Below are positions 41,987 through 51,746 of a stretch of 51,746 nt of DNA, piece after piece. Position 1 is the stretch's first letter. Every line of letters begins with the position of its first letter. A program made the translations under genes and the position numbers. Source of the stretch: an uncultured Verrucomicrobia subdivision 3 bacterium (GTDB lineage: Bacteria > Verrucomicrobiota > Verrucomicrobiia > Limisphaerales > UBA11358); the NCBI GenBank assembly GCA_903835255.1, contig CAILMI010000017.1, forward strand, positions 1 to 51,746, read 5' to 3'. Below the pieces are notes generated by a model. The model saw nothing but the letters and a program-made list of their open reading frames with translations. It did no database searches and was not told where the DNA came from.

Positions 41987-42379
41987 CTAGCCGCCTGCAA
42001 ACACGGGCTGGAAACGGGCCTCGGTCAAAATACGCGCCACCTCGGCGCGCTTGTCTCCCTGGATTTCAATCTGCCCGTCCTTCACCGTCCCGCCGGTGCC
42101 GCAGGCGCGCTGCATCGCCTTGGCCAGCTGCTCCTTTTCCGGCAGACCAATCCCCACAAAATTCTTCACCACCGTCACCGTCTTGCCGCCGCGACCGGCC
42201 GTCTGCCGGACGATGTCCACGCGCCCGCGATGCTTCCGCGCCCCCTTCTCCGGCGGCGGCGCGGCCTCCGGCGCGACCGTTTCCGGTGCCGCGGGGAATC
42301 CTTCGCTCGAAAGTCCGGCAAAGGGATTGTGGCTCAGGCTTTGTCCGCCCTCCGTGGGAATGCGCTGGGATCCGCTCAT
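41987..42379 (-). CDS. SUI1/eIF1-like translation factor
   Basis: A 130-residue protein whose C-terminal ~80 residues are a SUI1 domain (VDIVRQTAGRGGKTVTVVKNFVGIGLP, KAMQRACGTGGTVKDGQIEIQGD). The E. coli relative is YciH, thought to discriminate against non-canonical starts or to modulate initiation. The N-terminal ~45 residues are a low-complexity Pro/Ala/Glu tail. A factor of this kind is of interest because the window seems to contain leaderless and non-ATG starts. Its stop is next to a repeat end. Confidence 0.9.
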   Translation of the reverse strand: MSGSQRIPTEGGQSLSHNPFAGLSSEGFPAAPETVAPEAAPPPEKGARKHRGRVDIVRQTAGRGGKTVTVVKNFVGIGLPEKEQLAKAMQRACGTGGTVKDGQIEIQGDKRAEVARILTEARFQPVFAGG

Positions 42380-42394
42380 GGCCTCGTGACGGGT

Positions 42395-42616
42395 TTAAAG
42401 TTCTCCGATGAACCAATCCTCCACCCGCTTGCGCGCCCAAGGCGTCTTGCGGAGGAAGGTGAGGCTGGATTTCACGGTGGGATTGAATTGGAAACAGCGG
42501 ACGGGAATGCGCCGCCCCATCTCCCCCCAGCCGTGGCGCTGGACCAGCTGGTTGAGGATATTTTCCAGCGTAATGCCGTGCAACGGGTCGCGGGGCGGTT
42601 TTTCAGGGGAAGGCAT
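42395..42616 (-). CDS. VF530-family DNA-binding protein
   Basis: A 73-residue protein with the VF530 (DUF2132) pattern: DPLHGITLENILNQLVQRHGWGEMGRRIPVRCF, NPTVKSSLTFLRKTPWARKRVEDWFI. The Vibrio structure shows a DNA-binding-like fold; function is not established. ATG 42,616 is chosen; the longer frame to 42,679 overlaps the lipoprotein gene. It lies 15 bp upstream of the SUI1 gene on the same strand. Confidence 0.92.
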   Translation of the reverse strand: MPSPEKPPRDPLHGITLENILNQLVQRHGWGEMGRRIPVRCFQFNPTVKSSLTFLRKTPWARKRVEDWFIGEL

Positions 42617-42633
42617 GATCTCCAAGCGTGGGC

Positions 42634-43035
42634 TTAATAACTCCCGTGAACCCAGCCGTCCCCAGTCCACTCCACCCACCGGACCTCATCCAAATTGGAA
42701 GCCCCCGCCATGTCGGCATCCACCCGGTTTTCCCCGGCGATTGCCTTGTCGGAAAGAAGCTGCTGATAGGCCTGGTACTGTTCCGGGCTGCCCACGTACA
42801 GCTGGCGGCGCGCCGGGTCGGGGAAAACGTAGTAGGTCTTTCCATTGCGATGGGCCACGGTCAATTGATCCGCCGGCAGCGCATGGAGCTGCTGCTTCTG
42901 GTCGGGCGTCTGGGGCAGCACCCGCTTAAAACCGGCGTCGACCAGCATCTCTTCAGTATTCCGCGTGCTCGCGCACCCGGCAACCAGCAACACAAGAACG
43001 CTGAGGAATGAAGCCCAAGCCCGAGTTTTTTTCAT
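42634..43035 (-). CDS. Lipoprotein, unknown function
   Basis: A type II signal peptide MKKTRAWASFLSVLVLLVAGC with lipobox LVAGC predicts lipidation at Cys21 and LspA cleavage. The mature part (~112 aa) has no known domain; it holds a YYVFPDPARRQLYVGSPEQYQAYQQLL segment and a Trp-rich end (VRWVEWTGDGWVHGSY). ATG 43,035 is the start giving a proper signal peptide; the frame is open to 43,080. It is followed 17 bp later by the VF530 gene. Confidence 0.8.
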   Translation of the reverse strand: MKKTRAWASFLSVLVLLVAGCASTRNTEEMLVDAGFKRVLPQTPDQKQQLHALPADQLTVAHRNGKTYYVFPDPARRQLYVGSPEQYQAYQQLLSDKAIAGENRVDADMAGASNLDEVRWVEWTGDGWVHGSY

Positions 43036-43120
43036 GAATGGCATAGGCCTGATTGTCAGCACTCGGCCGGCGGGAGTCAATTATTTGCTGGGCACCCCTG
43101 AGCGCATGCAGGCCACGCCC

Positions 43121-44680
43121 TCACCAGTCCGTAGGCCGATAATCTTTCAGGAATTTCCCCCAGACATGCTCCCCGGTGTTGATGCCCGCGATAATGGGAT
43201 CCGTGATGCGCGCCGCGCCGTCCACGATGTCCAGCGGCGGATGGAAGCGATGCTCCTTGACCTTGCGCGCCGCGATCTGCACCGGGTCCTCATCCGTCAC
43301 CCACCCCGTGTCCACGGCGTTCATATGAATGCCGTCGGCGTGATAATCAGCCGCCGAAGTGCGCGTCATCATGTTGAGCGCGGCCTTGGCCATGTTGGTG
43401 TGCGGATGGCGCGTGGTCTTGAATTTCCGGTAAAACTGGCCCTCCACTGCTGAGACGTTGACGATGTGCTTGTCGCGTTCCGGCGTCCGGAGCAGGAGCG
43501 GTTTCAGGCGCGCATTGAGGAGGAACGGGGCGATGGCGTTGACGAGCTGCACTTCCAGCAGCTCCACCGCCGGCACTTCCGCCATGAGCAGGCGCCAGGA
43601 ATTGCGCTCGCGCAAATCCACCTGCTGCAAATCCTGGTCCAGCTGGCCCTGGGGGAAAAGCCCCTGCTGCGCGGCGAGCTCCTCAGCGAGGAGGGGCACT
43701 TGCGAGAGGGCGGCCGAATGCGTGATTCCCGCGAGCTGGGAAACTTCCTGGAGCTGCCCCGTCCGGACCGGACCTTCCGGCAGCAGATGATAGCCGCGCA
43801 GCCCCTCGTAGGCGCCGAGCAACCGGGCCGCTTCCGGGGGCAGGTCGTGCAGGGACCCCTGCTCCCGCTCCATCATGTGCTGATAAAAATCCGGGGGCCG
43901 GCGCACCGTCTGGCAGGCGTTGTTGATGATGAAATCCAGTCGGCTCCGCGTCGCAATCAGATGCCGGCAGAATGCCTCCACGCTCGGCGTGTGGCGCAGA
44001 TCGAGCCCGAAGATCTCGAGGCGATCGCGCCACTCCGTAAAATCCGGTTCCGCCGCATACCGCATCGCCGAGTCGCGCGGAAACCGCGTGCTGACGATGA
44101 GATGCGCGCCGGCGCGGAGCAGCTTGATGCCCGCCTGATAGCCGATCTTCACGCGCCCGCCGGTGAGCAGCGCCACGCGCCCGCGCAGGTCCGCCGTCTC
44201 CGTGCGCTTGGCAAAATTCACCTCCGCGCACGCCGGACACAGCTGGTCGTAGAAATGATGGAGCTGCGCGTAATCGCGCTTGCAGATGTAGCAGTTCTGC
44301 TCCTCCACCACCTCGCGGAATTCCGGGTCGCCCTCGATTTCCTGCTGCTCGAAGCCGGCGGGGGGATGGGCGTTGGGCGTGGTGAAGACCGTCTGCCGGC
44401 GCAGCTTGCGGATGCCCGTCTGGTTCAGGGCGCTCTCGGCGCGCTCGGACTTGGAGGCCTTGCGCTGGCGCTGGGTGGCCTTGACCAGCTGCCGCCGGGC
44501 GCGGGCATCGGGCCGGGAAACCTGCCCGGCAGCCCGGAGCAGGCGGGTGCGGTCCGCCTCGGGCACCCCGACCAGCAGCTCGCGCTGGGCGGCGATGGAT
44601 TCCAGCAACTCAGCGGCGGCCTGCAGCCGCTCGGCGAGCGGAAGGGAATTTAATTTTTGATTCATCATGGCCTCGGCCAT
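43121..44680 (-). CDS. SDR-like oxidoreductase with N-terminal zinc ribbon and atypical active site
   Basis: 519 residues. The N-terminal ~125 are helical and charged. A CX2C...CX2C unit follows (Cys130, Cys133, Cys148, Cys151), then a Rossmann SDR domain from ~165 ([18 protein letters not shown] at 252-256, NVSAVEG with Ser410). The expected YxxxK helix reads [13 protein letters not shown]-like: Lys432 is present but Thr428 sits where Tyr belongs, though a nearby Tyr417-x3-Lys421 might substitute. The NAD loop is GGRVKIG rather than GxxxGxG. The function is not known. It stands alone on the minus strand; the start may be the ATG at 44,680 or one of two shortly after. Confidence 0.75.
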   Translation of the reverse strand: MAEAMMNQKLNSLPLAERLQAAAELLESIAAQRELLVGVPEADRTRLLRAAGQVSRPDARARRQLVKATQRQRKASKSERAESALNQTGIRKLRRQTVFTTPNAHPPAGFEQQEIEGDPEFREVVEEQNCYICKRDYAQLHHFYDQLCPACAEVNFAKRTETADLRGRVALLTGGRVKIGYQAGIKLLRAGAHLIVSTRFPRDSAMRYAAEPDFTEWRDRLEIFGLDLRHTPSVEAFCRHLIATRSRLDFIINNACQTVRRPPDFYQHMMEREQGSLHDLPPEAARLLGAYEGLRGYHLLPEGPVRTGQLQEVSQLAGITHSAALSQVPLLAEELAAQQGLFPQGQLDQDLQQVDLRERNSWRLLMAEVPAVELLEVQLVNAIAPFLLNARLKPLLLRTPERDKHIVNVSAVEGQFYRKFKTTRHPHTNMAKAALNMMTRTSAADYHADGIHMNAVDTGWVTDEDPVQIAARKVKEHRFHPPLDIVDGAARITDPIIAGINTGEHVWGKFLKDYRPTDW

Positions 44681-44909
44681 TCCCAGTTTGGTTTCAGCGC
44701 GGCGCCGGCGTCAATGATGCGTTTCCAAAAAATGCCGGGCAACTGCTGGCCGGCGCGATCAGGTTCAGCATGGAGGACAGCAATCGTGAGACGAGACTCT
44801 CGCAGCAGAATAAGTCGGATGGGGCAGATACGCAGACTGGAAATGGGTTAATGGAAATGGGTTAAAACGGGTTGAACGGCGCGAAGGATACCGGTTCCAA
44901 AGAAAGGGA

Positions 44910-44985
44910 TGGTGGAGCCTAGGAGGCTCGAACTCCTGACCTTCTCATTGCGAACGAGACGCTCTACCAACTGAGCTAAGACCCC
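44910..44985 (-). tRNA. tRNA-Ala(CGC)
   Basis: Complete cloverleaf on the minus strand with encoded CCA: acceptor GGGGTCT/AGGCTCC with the G3-U70 alanine identity pair, D arm GCTC..GAGC, anticodon stem TCTCG/TGAGA with loop TTCGCAA (anticodon CGC), T arm AGGAG-TTCGAGC-CTCCT. It reads GCG. Confidence 0.92.
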
Positions 44986-45097
44986 ATCCCGATGCGGACG
45001 CCCCTAGGTGTGTCAGAAAACGGCCCGGGGCGCAACCGAGAAGTGACAGGCTTAAAGGTTTTATTGACGCGCGGCGGCATCGCGGGGAAAATCCGGC

Positions 45098-45430
45098 ATG
45101 AGCAAACCTCAAGTTCAAATTGAAAAACTGACAATCGGCCAGGGCGCAGCCCCTAAAAAAGGCGACACAGTGACCGTCCATTATACCGGCCTGTTCACCG
45201 ACGGCAAAAAATTCGACAGTTCCGTGGACCGCAATGAGCCGTTCGCCTTCGTCTTGGGCGGCGGCCAGGTCATTGCCGGCTGGGATCTGGGCGTGGCCAC
45301 GATGAAAATTGGCGACAAGGTGAAGATGACCATCCCCCCCGAGCTCGCCTACGGTCGCGACGGCTATCCCGGCGCGATTCCGCCCAACGCCACGCTGGTT
45401 TTCGAGGTGGAACTGCTGGGAATTAATTAA
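45098..45430 (+). CDS. FKBP-type peptidyl-prolyl isomerase
   Basis: A 110-residue single-domain FKBP with no signal peptide, so cytoplasmic. Core residues: [77 protein letters not shown]. The active-site Tyr, Asp, Phe, Trp and Tyr positions are all visible, so it should be catalytically active and FK506-binding. Monocistronic in appearance; katG follows 78 bp later. Confidence 0.95.
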   Translation: MSKPQVQIEKLTIGQGAAPKKGDTVTVHYTGLFTDGKKFDSSVDRNEPFAFVLGGGQVIAGWDLGVATMKIGDKVKMTIPPELAYGRDGYPGAIPPNATLVFEVELLGIN

Positions 45431-45460
45431 AACCCTTCAAAGACCGCGGCGGAGACTTGA

Positions 45461-47710
<2,250 letters not shown>

Positions 47711-47758
47711 ATACCGGCCACGGATTCATTCCCCTGCCAATAACCAACGTTTGAATCG

Positions 47759-48076
47759 ATGCCGCCGGCGAGCTTTCTCAAGGAAATCGTCGGCGGCACT
47801 TTGCTTTCAGTGAAGCTCGTGCCGCGCGCCTCCAAAAACGAAATCGGCAAACCCCTGGGCAACGAACTTAAAATCACCGTCACCGCCCCGCCGGTGGATG
47901 CGGCGGCCAATCAGGCGCTGGCAGCATTCCTGGCGGAGCAACTGGACTGCCCCCGCGGCCGGGTGGAATTGATCCGCGGTCAGACCTCGCGGCATAAAAC
48001 GGTGATGCTGCACAGCTTCCAGCCAGAGGAGATTCTCCAGCGCCTTTTCAAAGGGATAGCCCCCGGGAATCCCTGA
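47759..48076 (+). CDS. DUF167/YggU-family protein
   Basis: A 105-residue member of the UPF0235 family with the conserved VKLVPRASKNEI, VTAPPVDAAANQALAAFLAEQL and VELIRGQTSRHKTV blocks. The family has known structures but no settled function. It lies 48 bp after katG on the same strand and converges with the flavoprotein gene, with only 13 bp between stops. Confidence 0.9.
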   Translation: MPPASFLKEIVGGTLLSVKLVPRASKNEIGKPLGNELKITVTAPPVDAAANQALAAFLAEQLDCPRGRVELIRGQTSRHKTVMLHSFQPEEILQRLFKGIAPGNP

Positions 48077-48089
48077 GCCGGCCAGCGAG

Positions 48090-49508
48090 TCAGCGAGGCC
48101 GGGGAATTTTCTCAGCTAATTCCTCCGCCGGATAGGTCCAGATCTCCGCCAGCGTCGGATGATAGTGCGGCATCCCCGCGAGTTCATGAACGGTCATCCG
48201 CTTGGCCATCGCCGCCACGATTTCATGGATCAGCTCGCCCCCGCTGGGACCCACGCAGGATCCGCCGAGGATTTCGCCGGTCTTAGGATCCGCCAGCAGT
48301 TTCACAAAGCCGTCCTTGGCCTCCATCAGAAGCGACTTGCCGTGATCGTTGAACGGATAACTGGCGGCGAGAACCTTGCGACCGAGCGCCGCCGCCGTAT
48401 TTTCTGTCAGCCCCACCGTCGCCACCTGCGGCTCGGTGAAGACCACCGAAATCAGCAGCCGGTAATCCATCCGGCGCGGCGATCGCGCCCGGAGGATGTT
48501 GTGTACCGCCGTCTCGCCCTGCTGGATGGCGATGTGGACGATCTCGTGCGGCCCGGTGCAGTCGCCCGCCGCAAAAATATGCGGCGCGCTGGTCTGCATC
48601 CGGTCGTTGGTGAGGATGCGGCCGAGGTCGGTTTTCACGCCCGCGTTTTCCAGGCGGAGCGCGGCCGTGTTCGGCACGCGGCCGAGCGCAAACAGGATTT
48701 CCTCGGCGGCCAGAGTCCTCTTCTTTCCGTTTTGTTCAAACACGATGGATTTCAACTTCCCCTGCTTCCGCGCATCCAGCAGCCGCGTGCCGGTGAAGAT
48801 CCGGATGCCCTCGCGCTGAAACACCCGCTCCACCTCGGCCCCGGCGTCGGCATCGGATTCCTTTAACAATTGCTGGCTGCGCTGAAGCAGAGTCACCTGG
48901 ACCCCAAAACGCGCAAAGATCTGTGCGAACTCGCACGCCACCACCCCGCCGCCGAGCAGGAGAAGCGATTTCGGCAGCCGCTTCAGCGACACCGCCTCGT
49001 CGCTGGTGATGTAGCCGACGTCCTGGAGCTGCGGCAGGGGCGACGGGGCGACACGAGAGCCGGTGGCAATGACAAAGTTTTTAGCGGTGAGGGCGGCGAC
49101 CGGGGCGAGGCTCCGGCGGGAGGCAGAAATGAGCTCGACCGTATGCGCATCCGTAAAACGGGCCTGGGCGCGGATGAACTTGAATTTGCCGGCGTTGAGC
49201 TGCTGGATGCGAAAGTCGGCAAAATCTTTCACCTGCGCGCTTTTTCGGGCCATGACCTTGGCAAAGTCGAAGGAGACGCGTCCGGCGCGCACCCCCCAAG
49301 TATCCGCCCGCTCGGCGAGATGTTTCACCTCGGCCGCGTACAGCAGGGCTTTGGTAGGCATACAGCCGCGCAAGATGCACAGCCCGCCCACGTCACGTCC
49401 GCCCTCGATGAGGACGGTTTTCAATCCTGCCGCCGCCGCCGTGCGCGCCGCCGCGTACCCGCCGCTGCCGCCGCCGAGGATGGCCACGTCATAATCAAAT
49501 CGTTTCAT
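48090..49508 (-). CDS. Pyridine nucleotide-disulfide oxidoreductase (dihydrolipoyl dehydrogenase/mercuric reductase-like)
   Basis: FAD flavoprotein of the LPD/MerA/SthA group. FAD motif GGGSGGYAAARTAAAAG, active disulfide Cys44-Cys49 in LCILRGCMPTK, NAD(P) motif LLGGGVVACEFAQIFARFG, and IFAAGDCTG. The C-terminal dimer partner shows HYHPTLAEIW, providing the His-x3-Glu relay. The disulfide region reads CILRGC instead of the LPD CLNVGC, so it is not a standard dihydrolipoyl dehydrogenase. No 2-oxoacid dehydrogenase or mer gene is adjacent, so the substrate is open. Confidence 0.88.
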   Translation of the reverse strand: MKRFDYDVAILGGGSGGYAAARTAAAAGLKTVLIEGGRDVGGLCILRGCMPTKALLYAAEVKHLAERADTWGVRAGRVSFDFAKVMARKSAQVKDFADFRIQQLNAGKFKFIRAQARFTDAHTVELISASRRSLAPVAALTAKNFVIATGSRVAPSPLPQLQDVGYITSDEAVSLKRLPKSLLLLGGGVVACEFAQIFARFGVQVTLLQRSQQLLKESDADAGAEVERVFQREGIRIFTGTRLLDARKQGKLKSIVFEQNGKKRTLAAEEILFALGRVPNTAALRLENAGVKTDLGRILTNDRMQTSAPHIFAAGDCTGPHEIVHIAIQQGETAVHNILRARSPRRMDYRLLISVVFTEPQVATVGLTENTAAALGRKVLAASYPFNDHGKSLLMEAKDGFVKLLADPKTGEILGGSCVGPSGGELIHEIVAAMAKRMTVHELAGMPHYHPTLAEIWTYPAEELAEKIPRPR

Positions 49509-49659
49509 GTACAGAAGAAGATGGAAGCCCGGGGTTAAAATGCAAATTTCAAATTCAGTGACCAGCGGAGTCTAAGACAGGATTAGGGTGCCCGGTAAAT
49601 TTCCACCCGTTGCCACCGGGTCGAACCGACCCGCTGCCGGAGGGAAAGTATTCCCGCAC

Positions 49660-49890
49660 GGCGGAGCATTTCGTCGGCAGGTACCTGGCGCGCTCAACCT
49701 TCAACGGCGGGATCCGTCGGGGGCGCAAAACGATCAGGAAGTGGCGTTGACAGAGGGGTCGCTGCTCGCCAAGATTGCTGGTAGGCGGGTATTGGGCGTG
49801 AATCGTTCCCATCATCAGGCTTTACAGGAACTGGCGTAACCCTTGGTGGCGCGGACGCTGGAAAACTTTGCGGAAGCGATGGAATTGAAG
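49660..49890 (+). pseudogene. Decayed PuuD-like class I glutamine amidotransferase (peptidase C26)
   Basis: Frame from about 49,660 reads HGGAFRRQVPGAL.., then DQEVALTEGSLLAKIAG, VLGVNRSHHQALQELA, which resembles the PuuD family's gamma-glutamyl-GABA hydrolase region (..V.VNS.HHQAV..). TAA at 49,837-49,839 interrupts it, and the same frame resumes PLVARTLENFAEAMELK, matching the family's next block. The catalytic Cys region and the C-terminal HPE are missing. Together with the rest of 49,509-49,969 this is a remnant with no intact gene. Confidence 0.55.
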
Positions 49891-49969
49891 CCGGAACGGC
49901 TGGCCAGAAAACGCGTATCCCGCCCTATTCCGCAGTTTGATCCGGGCTTGTATCCGAAAGGCATAAATC

Positions 49970-51328
49970 ATGAAATCCAAAGTGCTGGTTGTGGACGACG
50001 ACGCGGGGGTGCGGGAATTACTCAGCACCATGCTCGGGGATTATTACGACGTCACGCAGGCGGAGAGCGGCGCGGCGCTGAGAAAAGCCCTGGGAGATAC
50101 GCCGCCGGATCTGGTTGTGCTGGACGTCAATCTGCAGGACGACAACGGCCTGGACTTGCTGCCGCAGATGAAAAAGCGGTGGCCTGATACCGAGGTGATT
50201 GTCCTCACCGGCCAGGCAACCCTAGAAATGGCACTGGAGGCCGGGCGCCTCGGCGCCTACAACTTTCTGACCAAGCCGTTCGAAATTCAGAAACTGATTG
50301 CCGACGTCAAATGCGCCATCGATCGTAAGCAGCAGACCGAAGAGAACACCTCCCTCCGCCGGGCGCTGGAAACCATGAGCGGCGCCGCTTCCCCCATTTT
50401 CCGCAGCGCTTCCATGCAGCAGGTCGTCCGCACCGTGGAACGCATCGCGCCGAGCGACGCCACCGTGCTCATCACCGGCGAAAGCGGCACCGGCAAGGAA
50501 GTCATCTCCGACCTCGTCCACGCCTTGAGCACCCGCAGCAAGGGCCGCCTGCTCAAAATCAATTGCGCCGCCATCCCGCGCGAACTCATCGAGAGCGAAT
50601 TGTTCGGGTCCGTCAAGGGCGCCTTCACCGGCGCGCACGCCGACCGCGACGGCTATTTCCGCCAAGCCGACGGCGGCACGCTGTTCCTCGATGAAATCTC
50701 CGAGATGCCCATCGACGTGCAGAGCAAGCTGCTGCGCGTGCTGCAGGATCAGGAAGTGCGGCCGGTCGGCAGCAAGAACAGCTACAAGACCAACTGCCGC
50801 ATCATCGCCGCCACCAACCGCAAGCCCGAGGACGCGATCCGCGACGGCAAGCTCCGCGAGGATTTGTTTTACCGGATCAGCGCGCTGTCGGTTCATCTGC
50901 CGCCGCTGCGCGAGCGACGCGACGACATCATGCCGCTGGCCAATGCTTTTCTGAAACGTTTCGCCGCGCAGGCCAGCCGGGATGTGCGCGGCTTCAAGCC
51001 GGATGCGATCGAACGCCTGACCGCCTTTGACTGGCCGGGCAACATCCGCCAACTGCAGAATGAAGTGCAGCGCGCCGTGCTGTTGAGCGAGGGCGACGAA
51101 GTGGCCGCGGCCGACCTGTCCATCGCCGAAAGCCGCATCAGCGCCAGCGCCACTCCGGCCCCGGAGCTGGACCCCAGCTTCACCCTGCTTGAAGGCGTGG
51201 AACGCAATGCCATCATCTCGACCCTCAAGGAGACCCACGGCAACAAGCTCGAAACTGCCAAACGCCTGGGCATCGGCCGCCAGACGCTCTACAATAAGAT
51301 CAAAGCCTACGGCATCGAAACGCCTTAG
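49970..51328 (+). CDS. Sigma-54-dependent response regulator
   Basis: Receiver domain with VVDDD and phospho-acceptor Asp52 (LVVLDVNL), Thr80 and Lys102 (LTKPFE). The AAA+ domain has GESGTGKE (170-177), GAFTGA (217-222) and TLFLDEI. A C-terminal Fis-type helix-turn-helix (NKLETAKRLGIGRQTLYNKIKAYG) follows. It shares architecture with the regulator at 14,072-15,484, but no kinase gene is adjacent, so it is an orphan in this window. ATG 49,970 is preceded by GAAAGGCATAAATC. It lies directly downstream of the decayed amidotransferase. Confidence 0.95.
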   Translation: MKSKVLVVDDDAGVRELLSTMLGDYYDVTQAESGAALRKALGDTPPDLVVLDVNLQDDNGLDLLPQMKKRWPDTEVIVLTGQATLEMALEAGRLGAYNFLTKPFEIQKLIADVKCAIDRKQQTEENTSLRRALETMSGAASPIFRSASMQQVVRTVERIAPSDATVLITGESGTGKEVISDLVHALSTRSKGRLLKINCAAIPRELIESELFGSVKGAFTGAHADRDGYFRQADGGTLFLDEISEMPIDVQSKLLRVLQDQEVRPVGSKNSYKTNCRIIAATNRKPEDAIRDGKLREDLFYRISALSVHLPPLRERRDDIMPLANAFLKRFAAQASRDVRGFKPDAIERLTAFDWPGNIRQLQNEVQRAVLLSEGDEVAAADLSIAESRISASATPAPELDPSFTLLEGVERNAIISTLKETHGNKLETAKRLGIGRQTLYNKIKAYGIETP

Positions 51329-51746
51329 CACTTGCGGACAGGATCACCCCAGCCCCTTGATGCTTGGCGTTCTGGGTTCCTTGGCGGTTAAAAATGTCCC
51401 TTCCGTAATTCGTGTTAATTCGTGAAATTCGCGTCTCAGTCTTTGCCTGCCCAAAAACAATCGCTTCCACCTCATCGCGCCGCGCCCGATCCGCCGACCA
51501 CGTCGGCGCCGCACCCCCTGCCCCGCCACCAACCGCTTCACCCGCGGACCGGCACCCGCGTCGGCGCCGCCTTTGCCTGAATCTTAAAAAAATAGTGACA
51601 TTAAAACACTACTGTCCCGTTTAGCTTTTGACGACAGCGATTTTACTATTGTAAAAACTGGATAAAACCGCTGTCCGGTTATTTTTCGATTTCAATTCTG
51701 CGACGACTCCCAGAGGGTGTTTCACCGCCAACCAGCGGTTTTTCAC
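51329..51746. other. Gene-free end of window with repeat and possible IS end
   Basis: The left part contains a common intergenic filler (TTCGTGTTAATTCGTGAAATTCGC near 51,408-51,431; first 20 bases shown are TTCGTGTTAATTCGTGAAAT). From about 51,590 the composition turns AT-rich, with CACTACTGTCCCGTTTAG and, further on, CGCTGTCCGGTTATTTTT as an imperfect repeat. This looks like the edge of an insertion sequence or another laterally acquired piece continuing past the window. No ORF longer than ~70 codons is credible. Confidence 0.4.

Noticed and set aside
51344-51541. 65-codon Arg-rich minus-strand ORF
   Set aside because: Composition reflects GC-rich intergenic DNA; no start signal or family resemblance.

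Overview
The window is a GC-rich (roughly 60-65%) chromosomal segment from a Gram-negative bacterium. Outer-membrane traits include lspA, a lipobox lipoprotein, a C-terminal-Phe beta-barrel protein and a gmhB-like phosphatase. The best guess is Verrucomicrobiota. Reasons are the secreted protease ending in a 'VESATNL...FFRLRRP' tail, a pyrophosphate-type phosphofructokinase, SUI1 and VF530 proteins, and dense interspersed repeats. This rests on protein character and gene mix read by eye; there is no rRNA in the window.

Layout. 0.1-8.8 kb (minus strand): RluA-like pseudouridine synthase, MarC, SpoU methyltransferase, then a run pfp > type III polyketide synthase > methyltransferase > FAD oxidoreductase > thiE > MnmC-like methyltransferase. 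8.9-12.6 kb (plus): gmhB-like phosphatase, glmS, purM. 12.6-16.9 kb (minus): histidine kinase > sigma-54 response regulator > small basic membrane protein > HpnD-like squalene/phytoene synthase, overlapping or closely packed; a group II intron 3' remnant lies between the synthase and purM. 16.9-20.7 kb (minus): lspA > rluD and yicC > gmk > coaC-type flavoprotein, with no rpoZ between gmk and coaC. 20.9-24.5 kb (plus): NYN-domain protein, vWA protein, secreted cyclophilin, a small gene with an apparent frameshift, tRNA-Ile(CAU), and a ~238-bp tandem repeat. 24.5-27.6 kb (minus): queE, class III aminotransferase, ksgA. 27.7-34.4 kb: secreted subtilase-like protein (plus) overlapping thiD tail to tail, polX, outer-membrane barrel, class V aminotransferase. 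34.4-40.0 kb (plus): a leucine attenuator and leuA, then a ROK/polyphosphate-glucokinase-like kinase coupled to a GH63-like glucosidase. 40.2-51.7 kb: DUF1015 protein, rpmB, SUI1, VF530, lipoprotein, an unusual zinc-ribbon SDR protein, tRNA-Ala(CGC), FKBP, katG, DUF167, a flavoprotein disulfide reductase, a decayed PuuD-like amidotransferase, and a second sigma-54 response regulator.

Most of the window is housekeeping. The most interesting reading is in front of leuA: a promoter whose predicted start falls on a GTG codon, a 21-codon leader ORF with six Leu codons, and mutually exclusive hairpins ending in a perfect terminator. Together these form a textbook-style transcription attenuator, apparently with a leaderless leader peptide. 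Other points of interest are the three-gene type III polyketide operon, the two-component system coupled to an isoprenoid synthase, an interspersed repeat family with inverted ends, a subtilase with Glu in place of the catalytic Asp, and an SDR with Thr where the catalytic Tyr is expected.
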